A DNA stretch of 64,000 bases from NCBI RefSeq assembly GCF_000620165.1, contig NZ_JHVN01000014.1, positions 20,904-84,903 of the forward strand, in the 5' to 3' direction. This stretch comes from Anoxybacillus tepidamans PS2 (GTDB lineage: Bacteria; Bacillota; Bacilli; Bacillales; Anoxybacillaceae). Position 1 is the stretch's first letter. Each line of letters opens with the position of its first letter. The notes beneath the pieces were generated by a model. It worked only from the letters and a program-made list of their open reading frames with translations, was not told the origin of the DNA and did not search any database. Made by a program: the position numbers and the translations under genes. This document shows, piece after piece, positions 26,051-34,321 of the stretch.

Positions 26051-26737
26051 CGTCAATTGCTGTATAAATTCATACGTCTTCGGTGCCGCGTCTTTTAAAT
26101 GGGCGCGCGTTTCATCGTTATAGTAGTAATAAGCGAACGATTCAGCGAAATATTCCTCAGGATAATTGAGAAAATAATATTGATGCGGGAACAACTGGGC
26201 TGCTTCTTTGTGCCAAATCGCCAAAAAAGCCGGCTTTGCATGAACATGGCCGAAAACGATATAGTCCACTGAATGAGCAAGCTCATGCAACTCTAAATTG
26301 ATAGAACCATGCCCTTTTCCTTTGTCGCTATAACCGATTTTAGCTAACACAAGATGAGAACCGCCAATTCCCGGCACATCGTCCCATGTCGCAAGCGGCA
26401 TATATCCCCGCGGCGTTTGCCCGCGCAAATAGCGGACCGATGGCTCATCAGTAAGTTTTCCGGTAAAAAGTTTAATATAAATCTGTTTATGGGCAATTTG
26501 TTTTAATAGAGGCGGATCAATGTGTGCTAGCCTTTCTATCATCTTTTTAGCTTCTGAATGGTCAAAAGGTTGGTCCGGCAAAATAACAATGTCCTGCAAA
26601 ATAGAATGCGAAGGAACGTCTGTTACAGAAAGAGAGCTCGCCCTTAGCAAAACACCATGCGTATTTGGATACGGCGCAAATGAAAGAAGCGGAATGACAG
26701 CTATGACTAGAGTAATCAAGCTGATAAAACGTTTCAT
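26033..26737 (-). CDS. Secreted Pro-Pro endopeptidase (PPEP, M34 / anthrax lethal-factor-like)
   Basis: 234-aa secreted zinc protease. Residues 1-21 are a signal peptide ([18 protein letters not shown]). The zinc motif is [11 protein letters not shown] (HExxH at about residues 150-154) and the third ligand is in [17 protein letters not shown] (about 190-206). This pair of motifs is that of the anthrax lethal-factor-related Pro-Pro endopeptidases, which cut surface proteins between prolines; a member (PPEP-3) is known from Geobacillus thermodenitrificans. The target in this organism is not visible in the window. AGGAGAATG precedes the ATG. Confidence 0.82.
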   Translation of the reverse strand: MKRFISLITLVIAVIPLLSFAPYPNTHGVLLRASSLSVTDVPSHSILQDIVILPDQPFDHSEAKKMIERLAHIDPPLLKQIAHKQIYIKLFTGKLTDEPSVRYLRGQTPRGYMPLATWDDVPGIGGSHLVLAKIGYSDKGKGHGSINLELHELAHSVDYIVFGHVHAKPAFLAIWHKEAAQLFPHQYYFLNYPEEYFAESFAYYYYNDETRAHLKDAAPKTYEFIQQLTKRTRK

Positions 26738-26857
26738 AGGTCATTCTCCTGCCTTTATGCACAATCTATCATACTAGAAAGCTAGCAAACTTCTTTTATC
26801 TACTATAACACGCGCAAAAAGGCAGAGAAATGAATAAATGTAGGAAAAACAGGAAGA

Positions 26858-28018
26858 TTACAATATTCCACTTTCCTTGATATTAGAAATCGCTTGTCTC
26901 AATTTAGCCTCATCTTGAACGAGCGCAATGCGGACAAACCCTTCCCCTGTCGGTCCAAACGCTTGGCCCGGCGTCACGACGACGTGCGCCCGATCCATCA
27001 GCGCGTAGGCAAAATCCATCGATGTCCATCCTTTAGGAATTTCGGCCCATACAAACATGCTTGCTTTTGGACGCTCTATCTTCCAGCCGATCGAGGCAAG
27101 GCCGTCAATGAGAAGGTCGCGGCGAGATTGATAAATTTTCCGGCTTTCTTCGCAAAATGCTGCTCCCTTTGTTAACGCCGCCGCTGCCGCTTTTTGAATC
27201 GGCAAAAATACACCATAATCTAAATTCGATTTAAATTGGTTGAGCACCTTGATGATTTGCGCATTTCCGCATGCATACCCAATCCGGCAGCCAGCCATAT
27301 TATAGCTTTTGGAAAGCGAATTCATTTCGATGCCCACTTCTTTCGCCCCAGGAACCGATAAAAAGCTAATCGGCTTGTGGCCGTCATAGTAAAGCTCGCT
27401 ATAGGCAAAATCGGAAACGACGATAATATCATACCGTTTGGCAAATTCGATCACTTCTGCAAAAAAAGAATCAGTAGCTAGCGCCGGAACCGGATTTCCT
27501 GGAAAGTTAATGATCATCATCACCGCTCGTTTCGCTACGTCTTCTGGAATGGCACGAAGATCGGGAAGAAACGCGTTCTCTTTGCGAAGCGGCATAAAAT
27601 ACGGCTCGGCTTGTGCCATGGCAATCCCGGTCGCGTAAGCGGTATAGCCCGGGTCAGGAACTAAAATCAAATCGCCTGGATTGGCGAAGGCCATCGGCAA
27701 ATGAACAAGCCCATCTTGCGACCCCATCAAGCACGTAACTTCTTCACGAGGGTTTAATGATACACCATGCTCTACTTTATAATAGTGCGCTACCGCTTCA
27801 TGAAATTCACTAGTCCCTTTCAACGAATAGCCATATGTATCAGGCTGGCTCGCGTAAAAAGCGAGCGTTTCTCTTACAAAGGACGGCGGCGGCAAATCTG
27901 GACTGCCGATGCTTAAATCAATCATTTCGCATCCTTCAGAAATTTTTGCATTTTTATAAGCGGCTAATTCGCTGAATACAGAAGCTCCAAACGCTTTCAT
28001 ACGTTCTGATGTTTTCAT
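26858..28018 (-). CDS. Class I aminotransferase, LL-diaminopimelate aminotransferase-like
   Basis: 386-aa fold-type I PLP aminotransferase. IDLSIGSPDLPPP, VPDPGYTAYATG, FPGNPVPALA, DFAYSELYYDGHKP and SLSKSYNMAGCRIGYACGN (PLP lysine) are visible. Members of this subgroup are annotated as LL-diaminopimelate aminotransferase in Geobacillus, but Bacillaceae make lysine by the acetylated route, so the substrate could be another amino acid. I start at the ATG at 28018, which has GGGGGA upstream; the longer frame has no site. Confidence 0.75.
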   Translation of the reverse strand: MKTSERMKAFGASVFSELAAYKNAKISEGCEMIDLSIGSPDLPPPSFVRETLAFYASQPDTYGYSLKGTSEFHEAVAHYYKVEHGVSLNPREEVTCLMGSQDGLVHLPMAFANPGDLILVPDPGYTAYATGIAMAQAEPYFMPLRKENAFLPDLRAIPEDVAKRAVMMIINFPGNPVPALATDSFFAEVIEFAKRYDIIVVSDFAYSELYYDGHKPISFLSVPGAKEVGIEMNSLSKSYNMAGCRIGYACGNAQIIKVLNQFKSNLDYGVFLPIQKAAAAALTKGAAFCEESRKIYQSRRDLLIDGLASIGWKIERPKASMFVWAEIPKGWTSMDFAYALMDRAHVVVTPGQAFGPTGEGFVRIALVQDEAKLRQAISNIKESGIL

Positions 28019-28161
28019 TTTGATTCCCCCAAAAATCTCTTTCTTTTTCTTATTTTTTTGATATATATTATGAGTATAGGGAATATTCCCGTACAACCTT
28101 ACACAATACTAGTGTAGCATATTTTCATCATTATTCTACATAGAAAGGGTAGGTTGAAAAG

Positions 28162-28236
28162 ATGAATGCTATCTTTTTTGGATTAAGCTTATTGACAATC
28201 GCCTTCTATATTTATAGCTGCGTTGCTGAATCATGA
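28162..28236 (+). CDS. 24-residue hydrophobic peptide
   Basis: The frame MNAIFFGLSLLTIAFYIYSC ending VAES is one membrane helix. AAAGGGTAGG lies upstream, and a strong terminator begins at its stop. It looks like an intact, short transcription unit. No family recognised. It is convergent with the YuzL-like gene. Confidence 0.45.
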   Translation: MNAIFFGLSLLTIAFYIYSCVAES

Positions 28237-28266
28237 AAAAACTCGCAGGTTGACTGCGAGTTTTTT
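28236..28266. terminator. Bidirectional intrinsic terminator
   Basis: AAAAAACTCGCAG and CTGCGAGTTTTTT form a 13-bp stem with a 5-nt loop between two convergent tiny genes. Confidence 0.85.
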
Positions 28267-28267
28267 A

Positions 28268-28396
28268 TTACTTCTTTGCTTTTTTGCGAGCGGAGTCAAG
28301 TTCGTATGCTCCTGTTTCCGTTTCTGTCGTTCCTTGTCCTTTCACATAAGGAGCGCTAAGGCCTGTCTTGGATGGATCTTTTTTTCGCTTAGGCAC
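28268..28396 (-). CDS. YuzL-like small protein
   Basis: 42-aa, very basic and hydrophilic: VPKRKKDPSKTGLSAPYVKG, then GQGT-type segment and a DSARKKAKK end. This matches the small YuzL family of Bacillus (KRKKDPSK, GQGTT, SARKK). GGAGGTGACAAC precedes the GTG start. Function unknown. Confidence 0.7.
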   Translation of the reverse strand: MPKRKKDPSKTGLSAPYVKGQGTTETETGAYELDSARKKAKK

Positions 28397-28438
28397 CGTT
28401 GTCACCTCCGCCTTTAACGTTCCCTTCCTGCTTTCCTT

Positions 28439-29224
28439 CTATTCCTCCGCTAATTCGATCGTAGCAAAATGAAATTTGGCGGTTTTTCGCACATACACTG
28501 AAAAGCCAAACCGCTGAAATTTTGCGCTTTGCCAATGGTCTTTCAGCACGACCCGCTGCCGTGCCACGCGTTTGGCGTGATATATGACGTCTTCGGTTAA
28601 CTCTGTATAAAGCGCAAATGACTTAATGCCTTGAATACCGTCCGATTCAACAATCGATTGCTCAAACATCGGATCAAAATAAACAACATCAAACGAACGA
28701 TCAGGAAGAGACGACAAAAAAGAACGATAATCTGCATGAATCACTTGAATGTTTCTCATCGCCTCGTTCATTTGTACGATTCCCGAATCCCACTGCCGCA
28801 GCCCCTGCTGAACTAAATACGCAATGTAGCGATTTCCCTCCGTTCCAACGACTTTACCGCTTTCTCCGGTCACTACGCTAGCGACAATGCTGTCCGCTCC
28901 CATTCCTAGCGTACAATCTAAAAACGACATTCCATGTTGCAGTTTCGTTGCTTCTAAAAACGGTTCTGATTCTCCGCGTAATATCCTTTTGACGCGAAAC
29001 ATCGCCGAGTTCGGATGAAAAAAGAATGGTGAATTGCTCGTACCTGCAGGATGCATTTCTAGGCGGTTTTTACCGACGACAAGAATGTCATCGCCATATT
29101 GTTCTTGCAGCGCTTCTACTGACATTTTCCGCCGCGGTACATACGAAATGGCAAGTTCAGCTGCAATTTGCTTCGCTTTTTCAATCATATTCTGGTTCGT
29201 TCTTCCAGCAGTAGTAACAATCAT
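28439..29224 (-). CDS. Class I SAM-dependent methyltransferase, RsmJ-like
   Basis: 261 aa. The SAM site reads LDCTLGMGADSIVASVV, followed by GTEGN (acidic residue binding the ribose) and a catalytic-loop-like VYFDPMFEQ. This spacing resembles the RsmJ group of small-subunit rRNA guanine-N2 methyltransferases (PF04445), but the N-terminal part (SYVPRRKMSVEALQEQYGDD) is the Bacillus version whose target is not established. GGAGGGGG lies before the ATG. Confidence 0.75.
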   Translation of the reverse strand: MIVTTAGRTNQNMIEKAKQIAAELAISYVPRRKMSVEALQEQYGDDILVVGKNRLEMHPAGTSNSPFFFHPNSAMFRVKRILRGESEPFLEATKLQHGMSFLDCTLGMGADSIVASVVTGESGKVVGTEGNRYIAYLVQQGLRQWDSGIVQMNEAMRNIQVIHADYRSFLSSLPDRSFDVVYFDPMFEQSIVESDGIQGIKSFALYTELTEDVIYHAKRVARQRVVLKDHWQSAKFQRFGFSVYVRKTAKFHFATIELAEE

Positions 29225-29239
29225 CGGACCCCCTCCATG

Positions 29240-29265
29240 AAAAAAGGATGCCTTGAAGACATCCT
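29240..29265 (-). terminator. Terminator after brxA
   Basis: AGGATG and CATCCT pair across a 9-nt loop, with TTTTTT following on the minus strand. Confidence 0.65.
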
Positions 29266-29266
29266 A

Positions 29267-29701
29267 TTAGCAGTGCGCTTCTAATGCGCTCATAATATTT
29301 TCCATGACCGCTTCCATGGAGTTCCCTTCAATTTCATGGCGCGGAATGAAGTGAACGACTTCTTTTCCTTTTAACAACGCCATCGATGGAGAGGATGGCT
29401 CGATTCCAACGAAATATTCGCGCATTTTCGCTGTCGCCTCACGATCTTGACCAGCGAACACCGTTACTAAATGGTCCGGTTTTTTCTCGCTGCGCAAGAT
29501 CGCTTGTGTCGCCGCTGGACGAGCCAGCCCCGCCGCGCATCCACAAACGGAATTGACGACAACAAATGTCGTCCCTTGAACGTTTTCCATAAATTCCTCT
29601 ACTTCTTCGCTTGTTGTCAACTCGCGAAATCCCGCACGAACTAGCTCATCACGCATCGGTTTCACAAGCTGGCGCATATATTCCTCATAAGCCATTGACA
29701 T
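29267..29701 (-). CDS. brxA: Bacilliredoxin BrxA (YphP)
   Basis: 144-aa thioredoxin-like protein that removes bacillithiol from S-bacillithiolated proteins. The active site is the CGC in VNSVCGCAAGLARPA. MREYFVGIEPSSPSMALLKG and HFIPRHEIEG are conserved, and the sequence closely follows B. subtilis YphP as I recall it. Start at 29701 with TTTGGAGGG upstream. Confidence 0.95.
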   Translation of the reverse strand: MSMAYEEYMRQLVKPMRDELVRAGFRELTTSEEVEEFMENVQGTTFVVVNSVCGCAAGLARPAATQAILRSEKKPDHLVTVFAGQDREATAKMREYFVGIEPSSPSMALLKGKEVVHFIPRHEIEGNSMEAVMENIMSALEAHC

Positions 29702-29907
29702 GACAATCCCTCCAAACAATTTCTCAATGTAAACAGAATACTATTTCGTTACAAAAAAATCAACGAAAAACAACAATGTTCGGCGTACACGCCTTCTCTC
29801 ATAACAAGCCTGCTACTCTGCAAATATAACCGCTATAAAAACGAACTACCTGTAGCATTAGTGAATTTTAGGAGTTTTCACCAATGTACAGGCTATTAAC
29901 TACATTC

Positions 29908-30294
29908 CTAATAAAACTCTTGCTTTATCGTAATAAACTGAAGAATGATCGGCGTACCTTTAGGTGGAACATCAATAGATTTTAAAATCAGCTTTCCTTT
30001 TTGAACCTCATACAAGTTTTTAGGCTGTAGCACTCCGTTAATAAATAAATTAATTAATGACACTTTTTTTGGATCCAATATTCCTTGATCTCCATATTCT
30101 TTCAATTCGTCTTCATTCGTGTAAACAGTTTTACATCCATCTGATATCGCGTTGTATTGATAAGTCTCGACTTGCAACACTTGAGGCGGAATTTGAAAAT
30201 TTACACGAAAATGAATCGTTGATGTGCTGCTAATCCAGTCATAAACCTTCGGAACTGCAATCACATGTCTCTGATATTTCCGTTTTTTTGTCAT
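29908..30294 (-). CDS. DUF4183 domain protein
   Basis: 128-aa protein. [20 protein letters not shown] and [15 protein letters not shown] are the DUF4183 core (a V/FxNGVLQ turn then a P-x-GTPIxLxxxxF strand). The N-terminus is basic. DUF4183 proteins occur near collagen-like and spore-surface genes in Bacillaceae; a structural role on the spore is a reasonable guess, not shown. I start at 30294 (MTKKRKY), behind TAGGTGG. It is divergent from a second DUF4183 gene. Confidence 0.75.
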   Translation of the reverse strand: MTKKRKYQRHVIAVPKVYDWISSTSTIHFRVNFQIPPQVLQVETYQYNAISDGCKTVYTNEDELKEYGDQGILDPKKVSLINLFINGVLQPKNLYEVQKGKLILKSIDVPPKGTPIILQFITIKQEFY

Positions 30295-30303
30295 TGATAC
30301 CAC

Positions 30304-30811
30304 CTAAAATGAAAAATAAGATAGGGCATAACATTATAAAGGATTCCCTTTCTCTTTATACCTAGTTGATTATTATTTTCCTGAATAAGAACAAGGTAAT
30401 CCGCAATAAAACCATGTTTTTACTTTTATATACAGATTTTTAGCTTTCGGCATTCGAGTTATTGTCCTTCGTCTATCTGTAAATTAGAAAAGCTATTTTT
30501 TCATCTTTATGAATCCCTTGTTCCATTACTAAAATAAATAGCGCTATCTCTTACAACAACCATAATCCAATAAAAAATACACTTTCAGTTTAACCCCTAT
30601 ATTTTTATGCAAAATTAACCAATAAAGTGAACATTGACATGCAAGGAGGCATATTAAATTCAATGGAACTAATGCTCATATCCATTTTGGATTCTTTCGA
30701 AATGTGACAATTGGCTAAAACATCTTATATTTGTTGCTCATATAATATTTTAAGAACGTTGCTGGCAATAAACAAGCAGCGTTAACAGATTTGCTTTAGA
30801 TTTCAGCTTTT
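30304..30811. other. AT-rich divergent region between two DUF4183 genes
   Basis: About 500 bp with no convincing gene. The only signal I can pick out is the SigK-like promoter near 30720 (listed separately) and the start of a 12-bp inverted repeat. A TATAAT on the minus strand near 30335 may serve the left gene. Confidence 0.5.
30720..30747 (+). promoter_or_regulatory. Possible SigK-type promoter for the right DUF4183 gene
   Basis: AC at 30720-30721, then 17 nt, then CATATAATA at 30739-30747 fits the late mother-cell consensus AC-N16/17-CATAnnnTA. Match by eye only. Confidence 0.35.
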
Positions 30812-30827
30812 TTGATTTATTGCCAGC
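30761..30827 (+). repeat. 12-bp inverted repeat in the DUF4183 leader
   Basis: GCTGGCAATAAA (30761-30772) and TTTATTGCCAGC (30816-30827) are perfect inverted repeats 43 nt apart, upstream of the gene at 30863. In RNA they could close a large stem-loop. Confidence 0.6.
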
Positions 30828-30862
30828 GATATTCAAATCGAAAAGAAAGGTGGAAACGCTTC

Positions 30863-31246
30863 ATGGCTCTTCAACTAATGAAGCTTTTTGTTTCGGCTTC
30901 CACTGCAACAGACGCAGCACCGGTTAATACGAGATTCTTCTATATTACAACAGCAGAAACAGCGGCAGGCGCTACATTAACTATCGATGCAGCAAGTTTT
31001 CTAGCCGACGACGGTTCGGCCGTTACCGCACTGCCGGCTTTAGCTACAAACAATAGCTATTACAACGTCTATATTAACGGAGTTTTACAAATGGATGGAA
31101 TCTCAACCTATACGCCGGGCGCTACCTCTGTCGGATCGCTCGCTATAACCGTGCCGGCCGGTGGGGCTTCAATCCCAGCGGGAACACCAATTGTTTTAGA
31201 GATCGTTCAGTTCTCTGCTACATCTACAACAACTGTTACGACCTAA
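30863..31246 (+). CDS. DUF4183 domain protein, Ala/Thr-rich
   Basis: 127-aa protein, low in charged residues and rich in Ala, Thr, Ser and Val. It has the family blocks NSYYNVYINGVLQMDGISTY and SIPAGTPIVLEIVQF, and ends in a Thr run. The composition suits a surface or spore-coat protein. Start at 30863 with AAAGGTGG 8 nt upstream. The divergent neighbour is a more basic member of the same family. A strong terminator follows. Confidence 0.78.
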   Translation: MALQLMKLFVSASTATDAAPVNTRFFYITTAETAAGATLTIDAASFLADDGSAVTALPALATNNSYYNVYINGVLQMDGISTYTPGATSVGSLAITVPAGGASIPAGTPIVLEIVQFSATSTTTVTT

Positions 31247-31279
31247 CCCATTCCTATAATGAAATGATACTGAATACAA

Positions 31280-31312
31280 CAAAGCGCGACGGCTTACCGT
31301 CGCGCTTTGTTA
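31280..31312. terminator. Bidirectional intrinsic terminator
   Basis: CAAAGCGCGACGG and CCGTCGCGCTTTG form a 13-bp stem with a 4-nt loop between convergent genes. Confidence 0.85.
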
Positions 31313-31369
31313 AATTCCTGGACATTCGGAAAGGACGATATAACTCCTTATATCATCATACACAAAATA

Positions 31370-32500
31370 TTATTTCTCCAACTTTCTACTTTCTGTCATT
31401 TGCTTCCATACCGATCCTTTCGCTTCCTCGCCGCCTTCGATTCGTTCAATCGCCATTTTTACTTGCATGCTGACTTCGAATTCCGGATCATTTTCAGCCG
31501 CTTTCAATGCTGGAAGCGCTGATTCATCACCTGTTTCATACAAAAACATCGCCGCGCGCCAACGAACCAGCTTGCTTTCGTCCTTGAGCGCTTCAATCAT
31601 GACCGGAATTGCCTCCGGATCACCAATGTCAGACAAACAGTCGCCTGCCGTACGCCGGACGGAAACCGCTTTATCCTTTAATGCTTCATATAAATACGGC
31701 AGCACTTTTTTGCCGCCAATCATCCCTAAATAAGCAACCGCGAGGCGGCGAATCGACACTTTTTCATCTTTCAGCGCTTTTGCCAATACTGGCAAATCCG
31801 CTTCGCCCGGTTCCGCCATTTGCTCTAGCGCCGCGTAGCGTTTAGTCCAATCTGGATTATCCAACATGTCCTCGGTCACCTTTAGGCTCACGCGCCGCTG
31901 TGTTTTTGCCTGTTCGCCTTGGCGAAACATTTGTACGATTCTATTGAGCCGTTCGGGCGGGTAGGCAGCGGAAAGCTCTTCGACGACCTCACGTCCGATA
32001 TCTTCCAACGCCCCGTAGCGAACCCCTTTTTCCACCCACTTCCGCTCAAGCACCACATTGCCGGCATATTTTTGCGCTTCCTGCACCGCTTCCATGAACA
32101 GCGCTGGCAATCCGAAACGCTGTTCTCGCTCCCCATCGGTTAGCTTCACTTGCATCGGCAAGCCGTAAAGCATTTGTACATATACTTTTACTTCGCCAAA
32201 ATGCTCATTTAGCGACTGCTTTCTGCCCTGGCTTTCTCCAACCTCTTCGCCAAATGCTTCTCGCACTTTTTGCAAAATTTCCTTCCAATCATATTTCGGA
32301 TTTCGTTCGATCGCTAAAAAATCGGCAACATGGTAAATCCCCTTAACCCCATCAATTTTCATAATTTGTTGCAAAATAGGCGGAGCTGTATGGATATTGT
32401 CTAACTTATAATTATGGCTTTTGCCAAACGGCAGCTCTTCATCCAACAACACCTTCATCGTATTCGGGCTCGGAGTTGGTTCAATGGCTCGAATGCGCAA
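31370..32500 (-). CDS. ypgR: Conserved virulence factor C-like protein (NifU-N-like domain plus HEAT repeats, YpgR)
   Basis: 376 aa. The N-terminal 80 residues (IEPTPSPNTMKVLLDEEL, IYHVADFLAIERNPKYDWKE) are the scaffold-like Nfu N-terminal domain. Residues about 215-355 are PBS/HEAT-type repeats (LPVLAKALKDEKVSIRRLAV, VLPYLYEALKDKAVSVRRTA). This pairing is B. subtilis YpgR and staphylococcal CvfC. The role is unclear; HEAT repeats suggest protein binding. The start is a TTG at 32500 behind AAGGAGG. It lies 25 nt after ypgQ, as in Bacillus. Confidence 0.85.
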   Translation of the reverse strand: MRIRAIEPTPSPNTMKVLLDEELPFGKSHNYKLDNIHTAPPILQQIMKIDGVKGIYHVADFLAIERNPKYDWKEILQKVREAFGEEVGESQGRKQSLNEHFGEVKVYVQMLYGLPMQVKLTDGEREQRFGLPALFMEAVQEAQKYAGNVVLERKWVEKGVRYGALEDIGREVVEELSAAYPPERLNRIVQMFRQGEQAKTQRRVSLKVTEDMLDNPDWTKRYAALEQMAEPGEADLPVLAKALKDEKVSIRRLAVAYLGMIGGKKVLPYLYEALKDKAVSVRRTAGDCLSDIGDPEAIPVMIEALKDESKLVRWRAAMFLYETGDESALPALKAAENDPEFEVSMQVKMAIERIEGGEEAKGSVWKQMTESRKLEK

Positions 32501-32525
32501 GATCTTTTCCTCCTTTTATTACGTA

Positions 32526-33191
32526 TTATGTAAAATCAGATGGGTCAACGTTTCCATTCCATTCTTGGTAAAATTGCCGCAAAAACTGTTCCATAAATTG
32601 ATGGCGCCTAACGGCTAACATTTTCGCGCTTTCTGTGTGCAGTAAATCTTTTAACTTAAGCAGCTTTTCGTAAAAGTGATGAATCGCTGTACTAGGACCA
32701 TGGCGGTATTCTTCTTTTGTCATCGTCTCCCTGACCGAAAGCGCTGGGTCATACATAAGGTGCCCCCGATGGCCTGCATACATAAACGCCCTGGCAATGC
32801 CAATCGCTCCAATCGCGTCGAGACGGTCGGCATCTTGCACGACCTTTCCTTCGAGCGTCCGCGGCGGTTTTCCGTTTCCCCCTTTGTAGGAAACCGTCGA
32901 AATCGCCTCGATCACGCTCTCTCTTTCTTCAGTTCCCATAGGAAAGCGCGCTAACCACTCCCTTACCAACCTCATTCCGATTTCTTCACTTCCGACGATT
33001 TTCTCATCAGCTACATCGTGAAGAAGTGCTGCCATCTCCACAACAAATACATTCGCTCCCTCTTGTTGTGCCAGCTGGCAGCCTAGACGGCGGACGCGGT
33101 CAATGTGCCACCAATCATGGCCGCTCGAATCGCGTTCTAGTATCGATTTTACATACTGTTCTGTTTCGCGAATTATTTGTTCTTTTCTCAT
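32526..33191 (-). CDS. ypgQ: HD-domain phosphohydrolase YpgQ
   Basis: 221-aa metal-dependent HD hydrolase. HDWWHIDRVRRLG, ALLHDVADEKI (the HD pair) and QDADRLDAIGAIGIARAF are the conserved motifs. B. subtilis YpgQ has been described as a dNTP pyrophosphohydrolase; the same activity is likely here. I start at the ATG at 33191 (MRKEQII), since the frame up to 33206 crosses the GGTGAG site. Confidence 0.85.
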   Translation of the reverse strand: MRKEQIIRETEQYVKSILERDSSGHDWWHIDRVRRLGCQLAQQEGANVFVVEMAALLHDVADEKIVGSEEIGMRLVREWLARFPMGTEERESVIEAISTVSYKGGNGKPPRTLEGKVVQDADRLDAIGAIGIARAFMYAGHRGHLMYDPALSVRETMTKEEYRHGPSTAIHHFYEKLLKLKDLLHTESAKMLAVRRHQFMEQFLRQFYQEWNGNVDPSDFT

Positions 33192-33202
33192 GATACTCAC
33201 CG

Positions 33203-33234
33203 ACAAAAAACCGTCTTTCCCATAAAGGAAAGAC
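33203..33234 (-). terminator. Terminator after bsaA
   Basis: GTCTTTCC and GGAAAGAC pair across a 6-nt loop, with TTTTTTG following on the minus strand. Confidence 0.7.
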
Positions 33235-33245
33235 AGCCATTCTTC

Positions 33246-33728
33246 CTACTTTAATAATTTTTCGATCTCTTCTTTTAAGTCGCTTGGTTTCATCTTCGGA
33301 GCAAAGCGTTCAATCACATTTCCGTTTCGATCGACTAGAAACTTTGTGAAATTCCATTTAATTGCTTTCGTGCCAAATACGCCGGGTGCTTTGTCCGTTA
33401 AATAATCAAACAGCGGGTGGGCATGTTCTCCGTTCACGTCAACTTTTGCAAACATCGGGAACGTGACGCCATAATTCAGCTCACAAAATTGGGCAATTTC
33501 TTCTTCCGCTCCTGGCTCTTGGTTTCCGAATTGATTGCATGGGAAGCCGAGCACAACCAACCCTTTATCACGGTACTCTTCATATAATTCCTGAAGCTCT
33601 TTATATTGCGGTGTGAATCCGCATTTGCTGGCGGTATTGACGATTAACAATACGTTCCCTTTGTACTCGGCAAGCCTTTTTTCTTCTCCTTGAATCGTTT
33701 TGACAGAAAAATCGTAAATGCTCATCAT
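33246..33728 (-). CDS. bsaA: Glutathione peroxidase-like thiol peroxidase BsaA
   Basis: 160-aa thioredoxin-fold peroxidase. [12 protein letters not shown] carries the peroxidatic Cys, [13 protein letters not shown] the Gln block with a second Cys and [12 protein letters not shown] the Trp/Asn of the tetrad. It is a cysteine (not selenocysteine) enzyme, so it probably uses thioredoxin to reduce peroxides. Start at 33728 behind AAGGAG. Confidence 0.93.
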   Translation of the reverse strand: MMSIYDFSVKTIQGEEKRLAEYKGNVLLIVNTASKCGFTPQYKELQELYEEYRDKGLVVLGFPCNQFGNQEPGAEEEIAQFCELNYGVTFPMFAKVDVNGEHAHPLFDYLTDKAPGVFGTKAIKWNFTKFLVDRNGNVIERFAPKMKPSDLKEEIEKLLK

Positions 33729-33796
33729 TCTCACTCTCCTTATTCTAATAATAAAAGAATGGAGAGCGATTTTTCCACTTTTGCGCCCTGCAACGG

Positions 33797-34306
33797 TCAG
33801 AATGCACGCAGCTCTTGAAGCGATTGAAGCATATAAGGCACCATCGCAAGCACATCATCAACATTCTCCTCGCGAATAAGCCGACCAAATTGCACTTCAA
33901 TTTCGTTATGCCAATCACTTTCTTTATGATCACGCCGCAACGTTTGACGAATGATCCGATTTTCTCCCCAAATGCGCAACAAAGTCTTTTCAATCAGCGG
34001 ACATGTCGTTTCTGGCTGCTCTACAGGCATGAAAAACGCAATCGACAGCGCGCAGCCAGGCTGAGATGATTCTTGAAGCAATTCGCGGGCAATTTGCTCC
34101 AATTCCATTTCTAGTGTTACCTTGCATAATATAGGTGCGTTTTCATCGGCACGCAAGCGAAATGCAATCTCATATGTTCTTGAAAAATGGGCTAAATCGA
34201 CTAGATCACGGCGGTCGACGACTACGAGTGTATTCTCTAAATCCAGATCATAAATCGCGCCTTCAATAACGGTTTTTAAATTATCAAAAGCAGTCGGGTC
34301 AAACAT
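33797..34306 (-). CDS. Conserved hypothetical protein
   Basis: 169-aa soluble acidic protein. It begins [20 protein letters not shown] and ends [19 protein letters not shown]. No motif or membrane segment recognised. GGGGGATGACCG precedes the ATG. It lies 15 nt after fhs on the same strand, so it is probably co-transcribed with it, but nothing in the sequence ties it to folate chemistry. Confidence 0.7.
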   Translation of the reverse strand: MFDPTAFDNLKTVIEGAIYDLDLENTLVVVDRRDLVDLAHFSRTYEIAFRLRADENAPILCKVTLEMELEQIARELLQESSQPGCALSIAFFMPVEQPETTCPLIEKTLLRIWGENRIIRQTLRRDHKESDWHNEIEVQFGRLIREENVDDVLAMVPYMLQSLQELRAF

Positions 34307-34321
34307 CGGTCATCCCCCATT

